Source: CAZSDU01 sp964429135 (GTDB lineage Bacteria; Bacteroidota; Bacteroidia; Bacteroidales; FEN-979). Taken from it: 64,000 nt of DNA. Position 1 is the stretch's first letter. Each line of letters opens with the position of its first letter. A model generated the notes under the pieces. The model saw only the letters and a program-made list of their open reading frames with translations. It ran no database searches and had not been told where the DNA came from. Both the position numbers and the translations under genes were made by a program. Below, piece after piece: positions 25,862-35,291 of this stretch. Location: positions 1 to 64,000 of the forward strand of contig CAYSAU010000008.1 of assembly GCA_964429135.1 (NCBI GenBank). The letters are read 5' to 3'.

Positions 25862-28162
25862 ATGGAACGAAAATTAAGAATTTTAATTATCGAAGACCTT
25901 GCTTCCGATGTCATTCTTTTAAAACATGAGATCAGAAGAAGCGGCATAGACTTTACAGATCAGGTGGTAGAAACCAGGGAAGCCTTTATTGAAGGCCTGC
26001 GCTCATTTTCCCCCGACATCATCCTTTCAGATTATTCCCTGCCACGCTTCGACGGGATGAAAGCACTGAGAATCCGTAACGAACAGGCTCCTGACCTCCC
26101 ATTTATCCTTGTGACCGGTTCTACCAATGAAGAAATTGCAGTCGAATGCATGAAAGCCGGAGCCAATGACTATCTGATCAAAGACAATCTCAGCAGAATA
26201 GGTTATGCGATAAATACTGCATTAGCTTCGGCCCGTCAGGTGGAAAAACGCAAAGAAACAGAGAAAGCGTTGAAGGAGAGTGAAAATAAATACAGGACCA
26301 TCTTCGAGAACATCCAGGATGTGTTTTATCAGGTCGACCAGCAAGGGATTATCATGGAGATCAGTCCATCTATATTCAGGTATTCAGGTTATACCCGTGA
26401 AGAATTGATAGGGAAGCAGGTAGAAGAAGTTTACCTTCACGCTGGTGATAGGGAAAGACTTATGGAGGTTTTAAAAGAAAAGGGACAGGCTACCGATTTT
26501 GATATACAATTAAAAACAAAAGACGAAAAAATCCGCTGGGCTTCATTGAACGTGCACATTCGGTTTGACGAACAAGGTAAACCCATAGGCCTCGAAGGCA
26601 GTCTCCGCGATATTACCAGTCGTAAGCAGATAGAAGTCTCCCTGGCAGAAAGTGAAGAAAAATTCAGGACACTCGCTGAATCCTCTCCTTATGCCATCAT
26701 GATTTATCAGGATAATTACTGGGTATATACAAACCCTGCAGGCATTGAAATTTGCGAATACAATGCTGACGAACTTTACCGAATGAAATTCTGGGAAATA
26801 GTGTCAAAGGAATACCAGGAGATGATCATTCAGAATGGAAGGCTACGTCAACAAGGGGATACAAGAAAATCGTCTTACGAGTTCAAAATACAAACAAAAT
26901 CAGGCCGGGAAAAATGGGTGTTTCTTTCCGGCAGTGTTTTTCCGTATCAAGGAAAACCTGCAGGGATCATTTCAGTAGTGGACATTTCTGATCGCAAGCA
27001 AATGGAAATGAAGTTGGAAGCATCCAGGGATCAAGCATTGGAATCAGAACGGTTAAAATCTTCATTCCTGGCCAATATGAGTCATGAGATCAGAACCCCG
27101 ATGAATGCCATTCTCGGATTTACTGAGCTGCTCGGCCAGCCAGACAGCCCTCGAGGTGAGCAATTAAGGTTCATAGAGATCATCCGGAATTCAGGAAAAA
27201 GGTTGATGCATATCCTTGACGACATTATAGATCTGTCGAAAATTGAATCCCGTCAGTTAAAAATCCTGCCATCCCCCTGCAACATTCCACTCCTTCTGGA
27301 AACCACGGTTGATTCATTTATCGATTCAGGATTCCTGAAAAAAAAGCCGGGAGTGATACTCTTGCTGGATATACCTGATCCTGATTCAGTCAGGGAAATG
27401 GAAACAGATAACGTCCGCTTACAACAGGTGCTTGATAACCTGATCACCAACGCCATCAAATACACCGATCAGGGGAAAATTACACTGAGCTGTATACGAA
27501 AAAAAATGGATGGAAAGGAATTGTTTGAGTTTTCCGTCAAGGATACCGGGAAAGGCATTCCCCTGGAAAAGCAAACCATCATCTTCACCAGGTTTCGTCA
27601 GGTTGAAGAAAACGAATATCGTGAGGGCGCAGGCCTTGGTCTCAGCATTTCCAAGGCTCTCGTGGAACTCATGGGAGGTGAGATCCGGGTGAATTCAGAA
27701 CCCGGTCAGGGTTCGGTTTTCTCTTTTACCATTCCTTATGTTCCCGTTAAAAAAATTCATCCGGCTGATCCTTCTTTAGGAAAAAATTTAGCGTTTGACT
27801 TCAGTACAAAGACCATTCTCGTTGCTGAAGACGACGAGGATACCTGGTTTTTCTTGTCCCTTTTGCTCAGGGAAACCGGAGCTACCTTGCTGCATGCATG
27901 GAACGGCGAAATGCTCCTCGAAATGCTCGACAAACAATCACCCGATCTCGTACTGCTCGATATCAATATGCCCGGAAAAACAGGCATTGAATGTATGAAG
28001 GAAATCCGTGAAAGAAAATACAATCTCAAGGTAATTGCGCAAACTGCCTATGCTATGGCTGATGAAAAGCAACGATGCCTGGAGGCCGGTTGCGATGGTT
28101 ACCTGGCGAAACCCTTCACCAAAACTATGCTCTATGAGTGTATCGCGTCAGTGCTCCGTTGA
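25862..28162 (+). CDS. Hybrid kinase with receivers at both ends (REC-PAS-PAS-HK-REC)
   Basis: 766 residues, soluble. N-terminal receiver with Asp57 (ILSDYSLPRFDG), two PAS domains (about 135-260 and 262-380), HisKA with His408 (NMSHEIRTPMN), HATPase_c (VLDNLITNAIKYTDQG, GAGLGLSISKAL) and a C-terminal receiver with Asp700 (LVLLDINMPGKTG) and lysine in YLAKPF. Two receivers on one kinase suggest an input and an output step in a phosphorelay. It begins four bases after the previous kinase and ends the run; a convergent kinase follows. Confidence 0.93.
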   Translation: MERKLRILIIEDLASDVILLKHEIRRSGIDFTDQVVETREAFIEGLRSFSPDIILSDYSLPRFDGMKALRIRNEQAPDLPFILVTGSTNEEIAVECMKAGANDYLIKDNLSRIGYAINTALASARQVEKRKETEKALKESENKYRTIFENIQDVFYQVDQQGIIMEISPSIFRYSGYTREELIGKQVEEVYLHAGDRERLMEVLKEKGQATDFDIQLKTKDEKIRWASLNVHIRFDEQGKPIGLEGSLRDITSRKQIEVSLAESEEKFRTLAESSPYAIMIYQDNYWVYTNPAGIEICEYNADELYRMKFWEIVSKEYQEMIIQNGRLRQQGDTRKSSYEFKIQTKSGREKWVFLSGSVFPYQGKPAGIISVVDISDRKQMEMKLEASRDQALESERLKSSFLANMSHEIRTPMNAILGFTELLGQPDSPRGEQLRFIEIIRNSGKRLMHILDDIIDLSKIESRQLKILPSPCNIPLLLETTVDSFIDSGFLKKKPGVILLLDIPDPDSVREMETDNVRLQQVLDNLITNAIKYTDQGKITLSCIRKKMDGKELFEFSVKDTGKGIPLEKQTIIFTRFRQVEENEYREGAGLGLSISKALVELMGGEIRVNSEPGQGSVFSFTIPYVPVKKIHPADPSLGKNLAFDFSTKTILVAEDDEDTWFFLSLLLRETGATLLHAWNGEMLLEMLDKQSPDLVLLDINMPGKTGIECMKEIRERKYNLKVIAQTAYAMADEKQRCLEAGCDGYLAKPFTKTMLYECIASVLR

Positions 28163-28187
28163 GTGAAGTATTTAGTGATTAATCAAT

Positions 28188-29387
28188 TTACGATGACTTT
28201 AATGGCAAAGTAAAGAAAAACGCAGAGCCTTCGCCCAATTGGCTGGTTACCCCCGCTTCACCCTGATGCGCTTCCACGATTTTTTTAACGATAGACAATC
28301 CAAGTCCCGTGCTTTTTTCTCCTGACGTGGATTTAGACGATGCCTTCTGAAAAGGTTTAAAAAGCTTTGCCAGCTCTTCTTCCCTGATCCCCTGACCATA
28401 ATCCCTTACAACGAAGCGAGCGTAATCCCCTTTCCTTTCCAGCGACAATTCAATGGTCGAACCTGGGTAGGAATATTTTATTGCATTGGATACAAGGTTA
28501 CCGATGACTTGTTCTATTTTTGGACGATCCATGCGTACCTCAAGGGGAAAACTACTTTGGTGAAATAATAGTTTCATCGATTTAGCCTTGGCAAATATTT
28601 CACTTCCCTTAAGGGTTTCAAGAACCACTATGTTAAAATCCTGTTCTGAAATATTGAGTTCCAGTTTCCCGGATTCGATGTTGGCAATGTCAAGTAAATC
28701 ATTGACCAGGCTAAGCATAAACTTAGCGGTTTGGTGTATACTGCCCAGCATCTCCTGCATTTCTTCCGGTGAATGCTGATACTCTTCATCCAGTAATAAC
28801 TCTGAATACCCGAGCACCACCCCGAGGGGATTACGCAAATCGTGGGCAGCAATGCCAAGGAATTGATTTTTCAGCTTGTTCAATTCATCCAGTTCTCTAT
28901 TCTTCTTTGCCAGTTCCCGCTGCATATTCACCAATTCGTTGTTCAAACGGCTCAATTCTTCATAATAAACCACATCAGGTTCTTCACTGGACAATGCCTG
29001 GATTCTGGCAAACTCCTTAGACACTGCCCGGATAATATTAGTCTGTTCATTATTGATCCGCGTCAGTTCGGAGAACAGAGACTGTGCTCCGTTTTTGGTC
29101 GTGGCTGCCGCAAGACCGATGCGGTCGCCAAATATGCCTCCGAAAAATAAAAAAGTCTCAACGCCTGAAAGGGTATTGATATTGATCTCCCAGCCCAGGG
29201 CAGTACCCTCTTTTTTCAATTCAACAAAGAAATTCAAAATCTTGTCAAGATCCCCAGAAACAACAGTAGAGAAAAACATTTTGCCCGCCAGATCAGGCGG
29301 AAGTATCTTGTTTTCGTCATTCAATACCTGAACAACACGACCATCCAGGTCACAATGCAATGAAAACCGCTTGCCTACATCAACCAT
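28188..29387 (-). CDS. Histidine kinase paired with a B12-binding sensor
   Basis: 399 residues, no membrane segment. Residues 1-100 form a PAS-like domain of unfamiliar sequence, 105-172 a long coiled coil, then HisKA with His182 (IAAHDLRNPLG) and HATPase_c (VIGNLVSNAIKYSYPG, DYGQGIREEE, GLGLSIVKKIV). It starts nine bases after the B12-binding gene, so the two are one operon. The likely role is to relay the state of that sensor; the phosphate acceptor is not in the operon, and the receivers of the facing kinase cluster are the nearest candidates (inference). Confidence 0.9.
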   Translation of the reverse strand: MVDVGKRFSLHCDLDGRVVQVLNDENKILPPDLAGKMFFSTVVSGDLDKILNFFVELKKEGTALGWEININTLSGVETFLFFGGIFGDRIGLAAATTKNGAQSLFSELTRINNEQTNIIRAVSKEFARIQALSSEEPDVVYYEELSRLNNELVNMQRELAKKNRELDELNKLKNQFLGIAAHDLRNPLGVVLGYSELLLDEEYQHSPEEMQEMLGSIHQTAKFMLSLVNDLLDIANIESGKLELNISEQDFNIVVLETLKGSEIFAKAKSMKLLFHQSSFPLEVRMDRPKIEQVIGNLVSNAIKYSYPGSTIELSLERKGDYARFVVRDYGQGIREEELAKLFKPFQKASSKSTSGEKSTGLGLSIVKKIVEAHQGEAGVTSQLGEGSAFFFTLPLKSS

Positions 29388-29396
29388 GTTACAATT

Positions 29397-30455
29397 TTAT
29401 GCTGCCCATAATCTATCAGCCAGATTGATGGCATCCAAAGCGTTGGCGGCATAGCCATCAGCGCCAACGCGTTCCCAAAGCCGGTCAGCTATTTTAAAAG
29501 GATAACCACCCACGATGATTTTCAGGTCGGCAGGAAGACCTTGTGCTTCCCTGATACGTTTAATCATTTCATCCACAGCGCTAACATGAAATGTCATAGT
29601 AGCCGAAATAGCCAGAAAAAGGGGTTGAATGTCCCTGATAAATCGGATAACCCCTTCAGAAGGAAGATTGGCACCGAGATAATAGGTATCCCAACCCTCC
29701 ATCTCAAAAAAATCTGTCACCATACGTGCACCCATTTCATGAAGTTCTCCAGGGACACAAGCAGTGACCATCTTCCTTCCTTTCTTTTCTCCCGTAAAGA
29801 GATAAGGATATAGTTGGGACATGACCAATTGTGTCGCTCCTGTACAATAATGCTCCTGAGCCACATTGATCTGGTTGGTTTGCCATAAGCGGCCAATTTC
29901 ATACTGTACCGGTTGAAAAATATTAAGGTAGATATCCCTCACCCGAACACCCTCTTTGACCTCTTTCATCACAAGTTCCATAGCGTCTGATCGACGACCT
30001 CTCAGTAAGGCTTCAAGATACTGCTGCGCCGAAGAAGTCAGCTCATTCTCCATGGACAGGATAGACATCTTCTCATCGTTTGTCATCACCATTTTTATAG
30101 CAGGCGAAAGAGTGGCATTGATAACTTCATTTTCTTCAGGAGTAAAGCTTTCGTTAATCCTTTTTTTTAACAATTCAAGACTCTCTTTGACATCCTTCAT
30201 TGGAACATTTACAGAGGAAAGGAAGGTTCTCAGCCATACAATGAACTCCTTAAATAGAGCAGGCTGACCCGCCCAGATCGATTCGGCAAGAAAAGAAAGA
30301 ATCCAGGCAATGTCCTTTTGGAAGTTATCCTTCTGATGATCAGAGTAGGATAAAGCCATATCGGGACGGTGATTAAAGTGATCGGCAAGGATAACTGCAG
30401 GCAGCCATGCTTTTAAGCCCAGAATCTTCTGATTTAGTGCATCATGTTTTTCCAT
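29397..30455 (-). CDS. Cobalamin-binding, CarH-like candidate photosensor
   Basis: 352 residues. Residues 1-125 are an all-helical domain (RsbRD-like in appearance). Residues 135-220 form a MetH-type helical cap and 226-350 a B12-binding Rossmann domain. Two signature features of CarH-type AdoCbl photoreceptors are present: the W-x9-EH motif (Trp191, Glu201, His202 in WQTNQINVAQEH) that contacts the upper axial ligand, and the cobalt-binding box (here E-x-H-x-x-G, 237-242, with His239) where Asp is usual. CarH's DNA-binding domain is absent, and a kinase gene follows. Light or adenosylcobalamin sensing is inferred from motifs. Confidence 0.88.
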   Translation of the reverse strand: MEKHDALNQKILGLKAWLPAVILADHFNHRPDMALSYSDHQKDNFQKDIAWILSFLAESIWAGQPALFKEFIVWLRTFLSSVNVPMKDVKESLELLKKRINESFTPEENEVINATLSPAIKMVMTNDEKMSILSMENELTSSAQQYLEALLRGRRSDAMELVMKEVKEGVRVRDIYLNIFQPVQYEIGRLWQTNQINVAQEHYCTGATQLVMSQLYPYLFTGEKKGRKMVTACVPGELHEMGARMVTDFFEMEGWDTYYLGANLPSEGVIRFIRDIQPLFLAISATMTFHVSAVDEMIKRIREAQGLPADLKIIVGGYPFKIADRLWERVGADGYAANALDAINLADRLWAA

Positions 30456-30477
30456 TTCTGATAAGAATAATAAGGTA

Positions 30478-31263
30478 TCATTCTTTTTTACGGCTACTTA
30501 GAAGCAATTTACGGGTTGTCCGTTGATGTTCGCTGATCAGGACAAGAATTGCCATTTCATCTTTTGGTGTTATTGCAATAGTTTTTTGACTGAAAGTAAT
30601 ATCACAGTAAACTAGTAACTTACCGCTTAGATCATATACATAGACTGTTCCCCGGAAATCTTCCGGGAGGGATTCAAAAAACAAACCGTTGCCGCTATAT
30701 CTGATTTGAATATGTTGCAGTGGATTCTCCGAAAACCCCACACCCGTCTGTCCTGCAGCAATGGATTTCCCGTCGGTTTCCTGCATGGCTGCTTCATAGA
30801 GATAAAATATTTTATGAAAAATATCGAGTTTCATGGAGATCCAGCCATAATAAACTGCACCACTCAACTCATCCATGAACTCAAATCCGATATACGTAAG
30901 CATGTTCACTGGCATATGCAGGGTGTCCATATGTACCAGCAGAAAACTGCCCATGTCGTAACTGAGGGGGGCGCCAATGGAATCATCGCGCTGAAAAAAA
31001 TGCAGGCCAATCTCTCCATGTTCAACACAAAGAGCCATGTTTGCTTCCTGTTCTAAAAGAAGGTCATGATAAAAAAAGTTACCGGAGAAAGTAAAATCAG
31101 TCACTCCGTCGTGGTTGACATCCACCGATTTCGTCCAGTCAGTTGTCAGGGGATTATTCTGGCGAAAATCAATATCCGTAAAGATAATCCCTGCGTTGGA
31201 ATTGATTGAAAGAAGAAATCCGGCAACAAAAAGAAAAAGTCCTTGAATCCTGAACATAAGCAT
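30478..31263 (-). CDS. Secreted protein with probable type IX secretion signal
   Basis: 261 residues from the ATG at 31263, just after the ppnP stop. Further upstream in-frame starts would overlap ppnP; an ATG at 31257 also fits. A signal peptide (GLFLFVAGFLLSINSNA) precedes a domain with an FG-GAP/EF-hand-like DVNHDGVTDFTF segment. The last 80 residues (VYVYDLSGKLLVYCD, ILVLISEHQRTTRKLLLS) fit the T9SS type A C-terminal sorting domain. Predicted cell-surface or secreted protein of unknown role. It lies between ppnP and the B12 sensor operon on the same strand. Confidence 0.7.
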   Translation of the reverse strand: MLMFRIQGLFLFVAGFLLSINSNAGIIFTDIDFRQNNPLTTDWTKSVDVNHDGVTDFTFSGNFFYHDLLLEQEANMALCVEHGEIGLHFFQRDDSIGAPLSYDMGSFLLVHMDTLHMPVNMLTYIGFEFMDELSGAVYYGWISMKLDIFHKIFYLYEAAMQETDGKSIAAGQTGVGFSENPLQHIQIRYSGNGLFFESLPEDFRGTVYVYDLSGKLLVYCDITFSQKTIAITPKDEMAILVLISEHQRTTRKLLLSSRKKE

Positions 31264-31267
31264 AAGT

Positions 31268-31549
31268 TTATACATACCTGCACAAATAGGCTGCATCCGA
31301 TTCAATCTTTAAGCTGAATCTCAACCCTTTCCCAACCGTAAAAGTATCAAAGGGATTAAACTTTTTCCAGGAAGTCTCACCCGGCAATAATACCTGCATA
31401 ATACCGGAAACAACGGTCATATATTCGATAGTTGAAGTTCCGAATTCATATTCTCCTGGAGCCATAACGCCCAAAGTAGCTGGCCCTTCTGAAGTTTCGA
31501 AAGCAATGGATTTCACTTTCCCGTCATAGTATTCATTGGTCTTGAACAT
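31268..31549 (-). CDS. ppnP: Pyrimidine/purine nucleoside phosphorylase PpnP
   Basis: 93 residues from the ATG at 31549 (MFKTNEYYDGKVKSIAFE), matching the roughly 94-residue family; a longer frame to 31612 would run through the promoter and is rejected. A single cupin-fold domain with GVMAPGEYEFGTST and TVVSGIMQVLLPGE. PpnP cleaves several nucleosides with phosphate to base and ribose-1-phosphate in salvage. Divergent from the 7TM-type kinase gene, with a shared 62-base promoter region. Confidence 0.95.
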   Translation of the reverse strand: MFKTNEYYDGKVKSIAFETSEGPATLGVMAPGEYEFGTSTIEYMTVVSGIMQVLLPGETSWKKFNPFDTFTVGKGLRFSLKIESDAAYLCRYV

Positions 31550-31563
31550 AAGCTTAGTTTTTA

Positions 31564-31592
31564 CAAACTTAATACAAAAACCGTTATTTTTG
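31564..31592. promoter_or_regulatory. Divergent -7 boxes between ppnP and the kinase gene
   Basis: Minus strand: TAAGTTTG (31564-31571) 14 bases before the ppnP ATG, with a TTTG about 22 bases further upstream. Plus strand: TATTTTTG (31585-31592) 19 bases before the kinase ATG. The two TAnnTTTG-type elements overlap in their promoter regions, so the two genes may compete for polymerase. Confidence 0.5.
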
Positions 31593-31611
31593 TCAAAGAA
31601 AAATAAAAACA

Positions 31612-33411
31612 ATGTGGCAATTCAATTTAGCCTCCTATCTACTCCTAATCTCAGGTATGGTATCGGTTACCACAGCCATCTTTGTTGCCGCCAAACCCTC
31701 CTTCCACGGAAAAATGCCAATGATGTTAATGCTGATCCTGGGAGCAGAATGGTGTATTGCTGCCGGATTTGAGGCTGCAGCACCCGATATCGCCACCAAA
31801 ATATTCTGGTCTCAGATCGAATATATCGGCAGCATGTCCAGTCCCGTCTTATATTGTTATTTTGTCCTGGCCTTCCTGGAAAAAGACAAAGAAGTAGTCA
31901 AACGGCTCTCTTGGATACTTTGGATCATTCCTGCACTCACCGTCCTCATCGGGGCTACCAACAGTCATCATTCACTGTTATGGACGAATTTTGAATGGGA
32001 AAGTACAGTGTACAATTCTTTGTCCTATTCCCATGGCCCCTGGTTCTGGGTTGCCGTGTTATATGCCTTCCTGCTGATTATCCTGGGAGGAATTTTTATG
32101 ATCAGGGAAGTGGTAAAATTTCCCACTTTTTTCCACCGTCAAGCCTGGTATCTCATTGCCGGGTCAGTATTTCCCATCATAACGACCATTATTTATACCA
32201 GTGGATACAGCCCACTGGGAGGATTTGACATCTCTCCCATCGGGTTTTTGTTTGCAGGTCTGTTGTTTGTATTCGGCATTGCACATAAGCAGATGTTTGA
32301 TCTGCTTCCTATTACTTATCATGTCATTCTTGAAAACATGGTATCCGGTGTCCTCGTGCTCGACAAAAAAATGAGAATTCTTGATTTGAATCCATCGGCA
32401 ATGGAACTGTTGAAGATGTCCAATAAGGCAGTGGGAAAAATTGCCCTGAACGAAATCCCCGAATTATCTTCATTTTTAGAAAAGATAACACCCGGAAAAC
32501 ATCAAAGGGCTGAAATTTTCTCCCAGGAATCTGAGCAATGGCTGGAAGTGAATTACACTCCGGTCAAGGAAAGAAACGCGAAAATCCAGGGCAGTTTAAT
32601 CATGCTGAGGAATATCACTTCACAGAAGAGATATGAGCGTAAGCTCACCGAATTGAATGCTCAATTATCTGAGTCCGAAAGAAAACTCAGAGAGCTTAAC
32701 GCTCAAAAAGATAAGCTGTTTTCTGTCATTGCCCATGATCTGAAGAATCCCTTCAATGCTTTACTGGGATTTTCAAAAATTCTTGAGGATGACAGCCTTT
32801 CGATGAATATTGAAGAAATCACCAGGATAAGTGGAATCATTCACAAGGCTGCGCAGCAGGGATACGACCTTTTGCTAAATCTGCTCGAATGGTCGCGCCT
32901 TCAGACCAAACGTATAGATTTTCAGCCGCTTCCCATAGCGATACCTGCTTTATTATCAAAAGCCATCGCAAGTATGAATACTGTTGCTCAGGAAAAAGAG
33001 ATAGAAATTCGTCTCTTGAATCTTCCTGAAGCCAGTGTAATGGCAGATAAACATATGATTGAAACTGTTCTGCGTAACCTTTTATCAAATGCCATAAAAT
33101 TCTCTTTTCGGAAGGGGGAAATCCTGGTATTCGCCGAATGTGAAAAATCCGGATGCAAAATAGGTATCCAAGATAAAGGGAAGGGCATGACTGAAGAGGA
33201 GATCAGTAAACTGTTCCGGTTAGATTCATTAAATACAACCAAGGGGACTGAAGGGGAGCAAGGTTCAGGTTTGGGACTAATCCTCTGCAAAGATTTTGTT
33301 GAACAAAACAAAGGGCAAATTCAGATCGAAAGCACGCTCGGGTCAGGCAGCACCTTTTATTTCACCCTTCCTTATGCCGATTCACCCATTACATATTCAA
33401 CATCTGCTTAA
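31612..33411 (+). CDS. Histidine kinase with N-terminal 7TM sensor and PAS
   Basis: 599 residues. Seven hydrophobic helices over residues 1-225 correspond to the histidine-kinase N-terminal 7TM domain (YCYFVLAFLEKDK.., FGIAHKQMFDLLPI at its end). A PAS domain (about 230-345), coiled coil, HisKA with His375 (VIAHDLKNPFN) and HATPase_c (VLRNLLSNAIKFSFRKG, GSGLGLILCKDF) follow. Kinase core closely resembles those at 20431 and 21950. Its 3' end overlaps the convergent LytTR regulator gene by 23 bases. Confidence 0.93.
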   Translation: MWQFNLASYLLLISGMVSVTTAIFVAAKPSFHGKMPMMLMLILGAEWCIAAGFEAAAPDIATKIFWSQIEYIGSMSSPVLYCYFVLAFLEKDKEVVKRLSWILWIIPALTVLIGATNSHHSLLWTNFEWESTVYNSLSYSHGPWFWVAVLYAFLLIILGGIFMIREVVKFPTFFHRQAWYLIAGSVFPIITTIIYTSGYSPLGGFDISPIGFLFAGLLFVFGIAHKQMFDLLPITYHVILENMVSGVLVLDKKMRILDLNPSAMELLKMSNKAVGKIALNEIPELSSFLEKITPGKHQRAEIFSQESEQWLEVNYTPVKERNAKIQGSLIMLRNITSQKRYERKLTELNAQLSESERKLRELNAQKDKLFSVIAHDLKNPFNALLGFSKILEDDSLSMNIEEITRISGIIHKAAQQGYDLLLNLLEWSRLQTKRIDFQPLPIAIPALLSKAIASMNTVAQEKEIEIRLLNLPEASVMADKHMIETVLRNLLSNAIKFSFRKGEILVFAECEKSGCKIGIQDKGKGMTEEEISKLFRLDSLNTTKGTEGEQGSGLGLILCKDFVEQNKGQIQIESTLGSGSTFYFTLPYADSPITYSTSA

Positions 33412-34138
33412 GCAGCTTATATCCTGATGTACTGGCCCTGAGCTTGGCGCCATTTTTCATCAGAACCGCATAATTTTCTTTATCATAATATTCGATGCGG
33501 TCGATAAAGCGGGCATTCACAATAAAGGAGCGGTGAATGCGGATAAACTGTCCCGGATCAAGGTGGGCTTCAAAATACTTCATGGTTTTTTCCTTCAGGT
33601 GCCTAGCATCGGCAGTATGGATCATGACATAATCTCCTTCCGCTTCGAGATAGATAATTTCCTCCACGGGAACCACGCTGACCTTATGTCTTGATTTTAC
33701 CGCAATCCGCTGAAGCGTTTCCCTGGAGTCATCCATGGTTTTCACGAGGTTATGAACGGCGGAGACTGTTGTTTTGCCCTGTTTCAACTGCTGTACTGCC
33801 TTGCCAACGGCCTGAGAAAACCTTTCCTTTGAATAGGGTTTCATAATATAATCCACGGCATTCATCTCAAAAGCCTTGATGGCATATTGATCATAAGCTG
33901 TACTGAAAATGATCACCGGAGGATCTTCAAGCAAATCCAGCAACTCCAATCCGGTCAGTTTGGGCATTTGAACATCCAGGAATACCAGGTCAGGCTTCAT
34001 CTCCTGTATAGCCTTCAATCCTGAAAAACCATCCATAAATTCTCCGGTCAAATCCAGCTCAGAATAATCTTTCAGATAATGTTTGATGACCTCCCTTGCC
34101 GGTTGCTCATCATCAATAATCAATACACTGTATGCCAT
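33389..34138 (-). CDS. LytTR-family response regulator
   Basis: 249 residues. Receiver with Asp55 (LVFLDVQMPKLTG), Thr in FSTAYDQ and Lys in DYIMKPYS. The C-terminal LytTR DNA-binding domain (about 145-248) has VEEIIYLEAEGDYVMIHT and FIRIHRSFIVNARFIDRI. It is the only recognisable DNA-binding regulator in the window. Encoded last in an operon after a LiaF-like protein and a LytS-like kinase, which should phosphorylate it. Similar systems respond to envelope stress, but the stimulus here is unknown. Confidence 0.95.
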   Translation of the reverse strand: MAYSVLIIDDEQPAREVIKHYLKDYSELDLTGEFMDGFSGLKAIQEMKPDLVFLDVQMPKLTGLELLDLLEDPPVIIFSTAYDQYAIKAFEMNAVDYIMKPYSKERFSQAVGKAVQQLKQGKTTVSAVHNLVKTMDDSRETLQRIAVKSRHKVSVVPVEEIIYLEAEGDYVMIHTADARHLKEKTMKYFEAHLDPGQFIRIHRSFIVNARFIDRIEYYDKENYAVLMKNGAKLRASTSGYKLLKQMLNM

Positions 34139-34209
34139 AAAGATATTTTTTAGATTAAGTTATGATGACGACAATTCTCTGTTCGATCCATTGCGAAAGT
34201 TTCAATTTG

Positions 34210-35277
34210 TCAAACCCGATGATACGCATTTTTGACGGGAATGCTTAATTTCACTTCGAAACGTTTATGCTGAATATTTGTCTTGAGCAAATTACTATCC
34301 TGATACAACAGCCTCATCCGTTCACGAATATTCTTCAATCCCAGGCCTGAACCCTTCCTACCATGAGCATCGGGGTCGAAATCATTGACTATTCGTATCT
34401 CTAAAAACCCCTCCCGGTATTCACAATCCATCTCTATCTCAACCTTTTCGGTACTTTCATACACCCCGTGTTTAATTGCATTTTCAAACAAGGGTTGAAG
34501 CAGCATGACTGGTATTTCATGTTCACTGCATTTTCCTGTAAAATTAAAAGAAAAAACCAGTTTGTCACCAAAACGAACCTTCTCGATCTCAAGGTAACGG
34601 CGGATGTTAGACATTTCCTTTTCCAGGCTTGTAAAAGCGGTGGCGTTAGTAGAAACAGAATAACGGAGGAAGTCAGATAACATAATCACCATTTCACGCG
34701 CTTTTTCAGGGTCTGTGATGGTCAGCGAGCTGATCGAATTCAAGCTATTGAACAGAAAATGCGGGTTGATCTGTGATTTCAGCATGTTGAGTTCCGTTTC
34801 CTTTAGCACTTCACGGAGACGGCTTTCAACCTTGGCTTTCTCCTGAAGGTTGGCAGAAAATATTAACAGATAATATCCCATACCGATCATGGCATAAATT
34901 GTCAGTCCAATCATCATACGATATGGAATGGAATTGATCAGAAATTTCTGATAAGCCGGGATTTTCCCAAAAAAATAGTTCAGAATAATATAGGATAATC
35001 CATACCAGAACAGCAACAGGATAATCACGGAAGCCAGATGATTGACCAGGAATGTCAGTCGGGACTTATGATCAGGAGAAGTATAACGGACCACGTACCA
35101 GATGGAAAGTCCAATGAAGCAGAAAATGAGATTAAAGACCAGGCTGTCGGCTACGGAAATATCGATAGGAAAACTGTATAGCAAATAAAAAACGAAAAAG
35201 TGGATCCCCCCGATGAGGATCCACAATCCGAAATAAACGGAAATTGAACTGAGATTTTTAAAAACCGGGTGGTCCAT
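34210..35277 (-). CDS. LytS-like sensor histidine kinase
   Basis: 355 residues. Four TM helices over residues 12-145, then a coiled coil and a His_kinase domain with the phosphorylated His173 in SQINPHFLFNSLNS, and an HATPase segment (LQPLFENAIKHGVYES, GSGLGLKNIRERM). This is the partner type for LytTR regulators, and the regulator gene follows by 71 bases. No extracellular sensor domain, so sensing probably occurs in the membrane, possibly through the LiaF-like protein encoded upstream. Confidence 0.95.
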   Translation of the reverse strand: MDHPVFKNLSSISVYFGLWILIGGIHFFVFYLLYSFPIDISVADSLVFNLIFCFIGLSIWYVVRYTSPDHKSRLTFLVNHLASVIILLLFWYGLSYIILNYFFGKIPAYQKFLINSIPYRMMIGLTIYAMIGMGYYLLIFSANLQEKAKVESRLREVLKETELNMLKSQINPHFLFNSLNSISSLTITDPEKAREMVIMLSDFLRYSVSTNATAFTSLEKEMSNIRRYLEIEKVRFGDKLVFSFNFTGKCSEHEIPVMLLQPLFENAIKHGVYESTEKVEIEMDCEYREGFLEIRIVNDFDPDAHGRKGSGLGLKNIRERMRLLYQDSNLLKTNIQHKRFEVKLSIPVKNAYHRV

Positions 35278-35291
35278 ACCCTGGAATAATG

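Noticed and set aside
31550..31612. Longer ppnP start at 31612
   Set aside because: The extension of 21 residues crosses the divergent promoter and PpnP proteins are about 94 residues long, matching the ATG at 31549.
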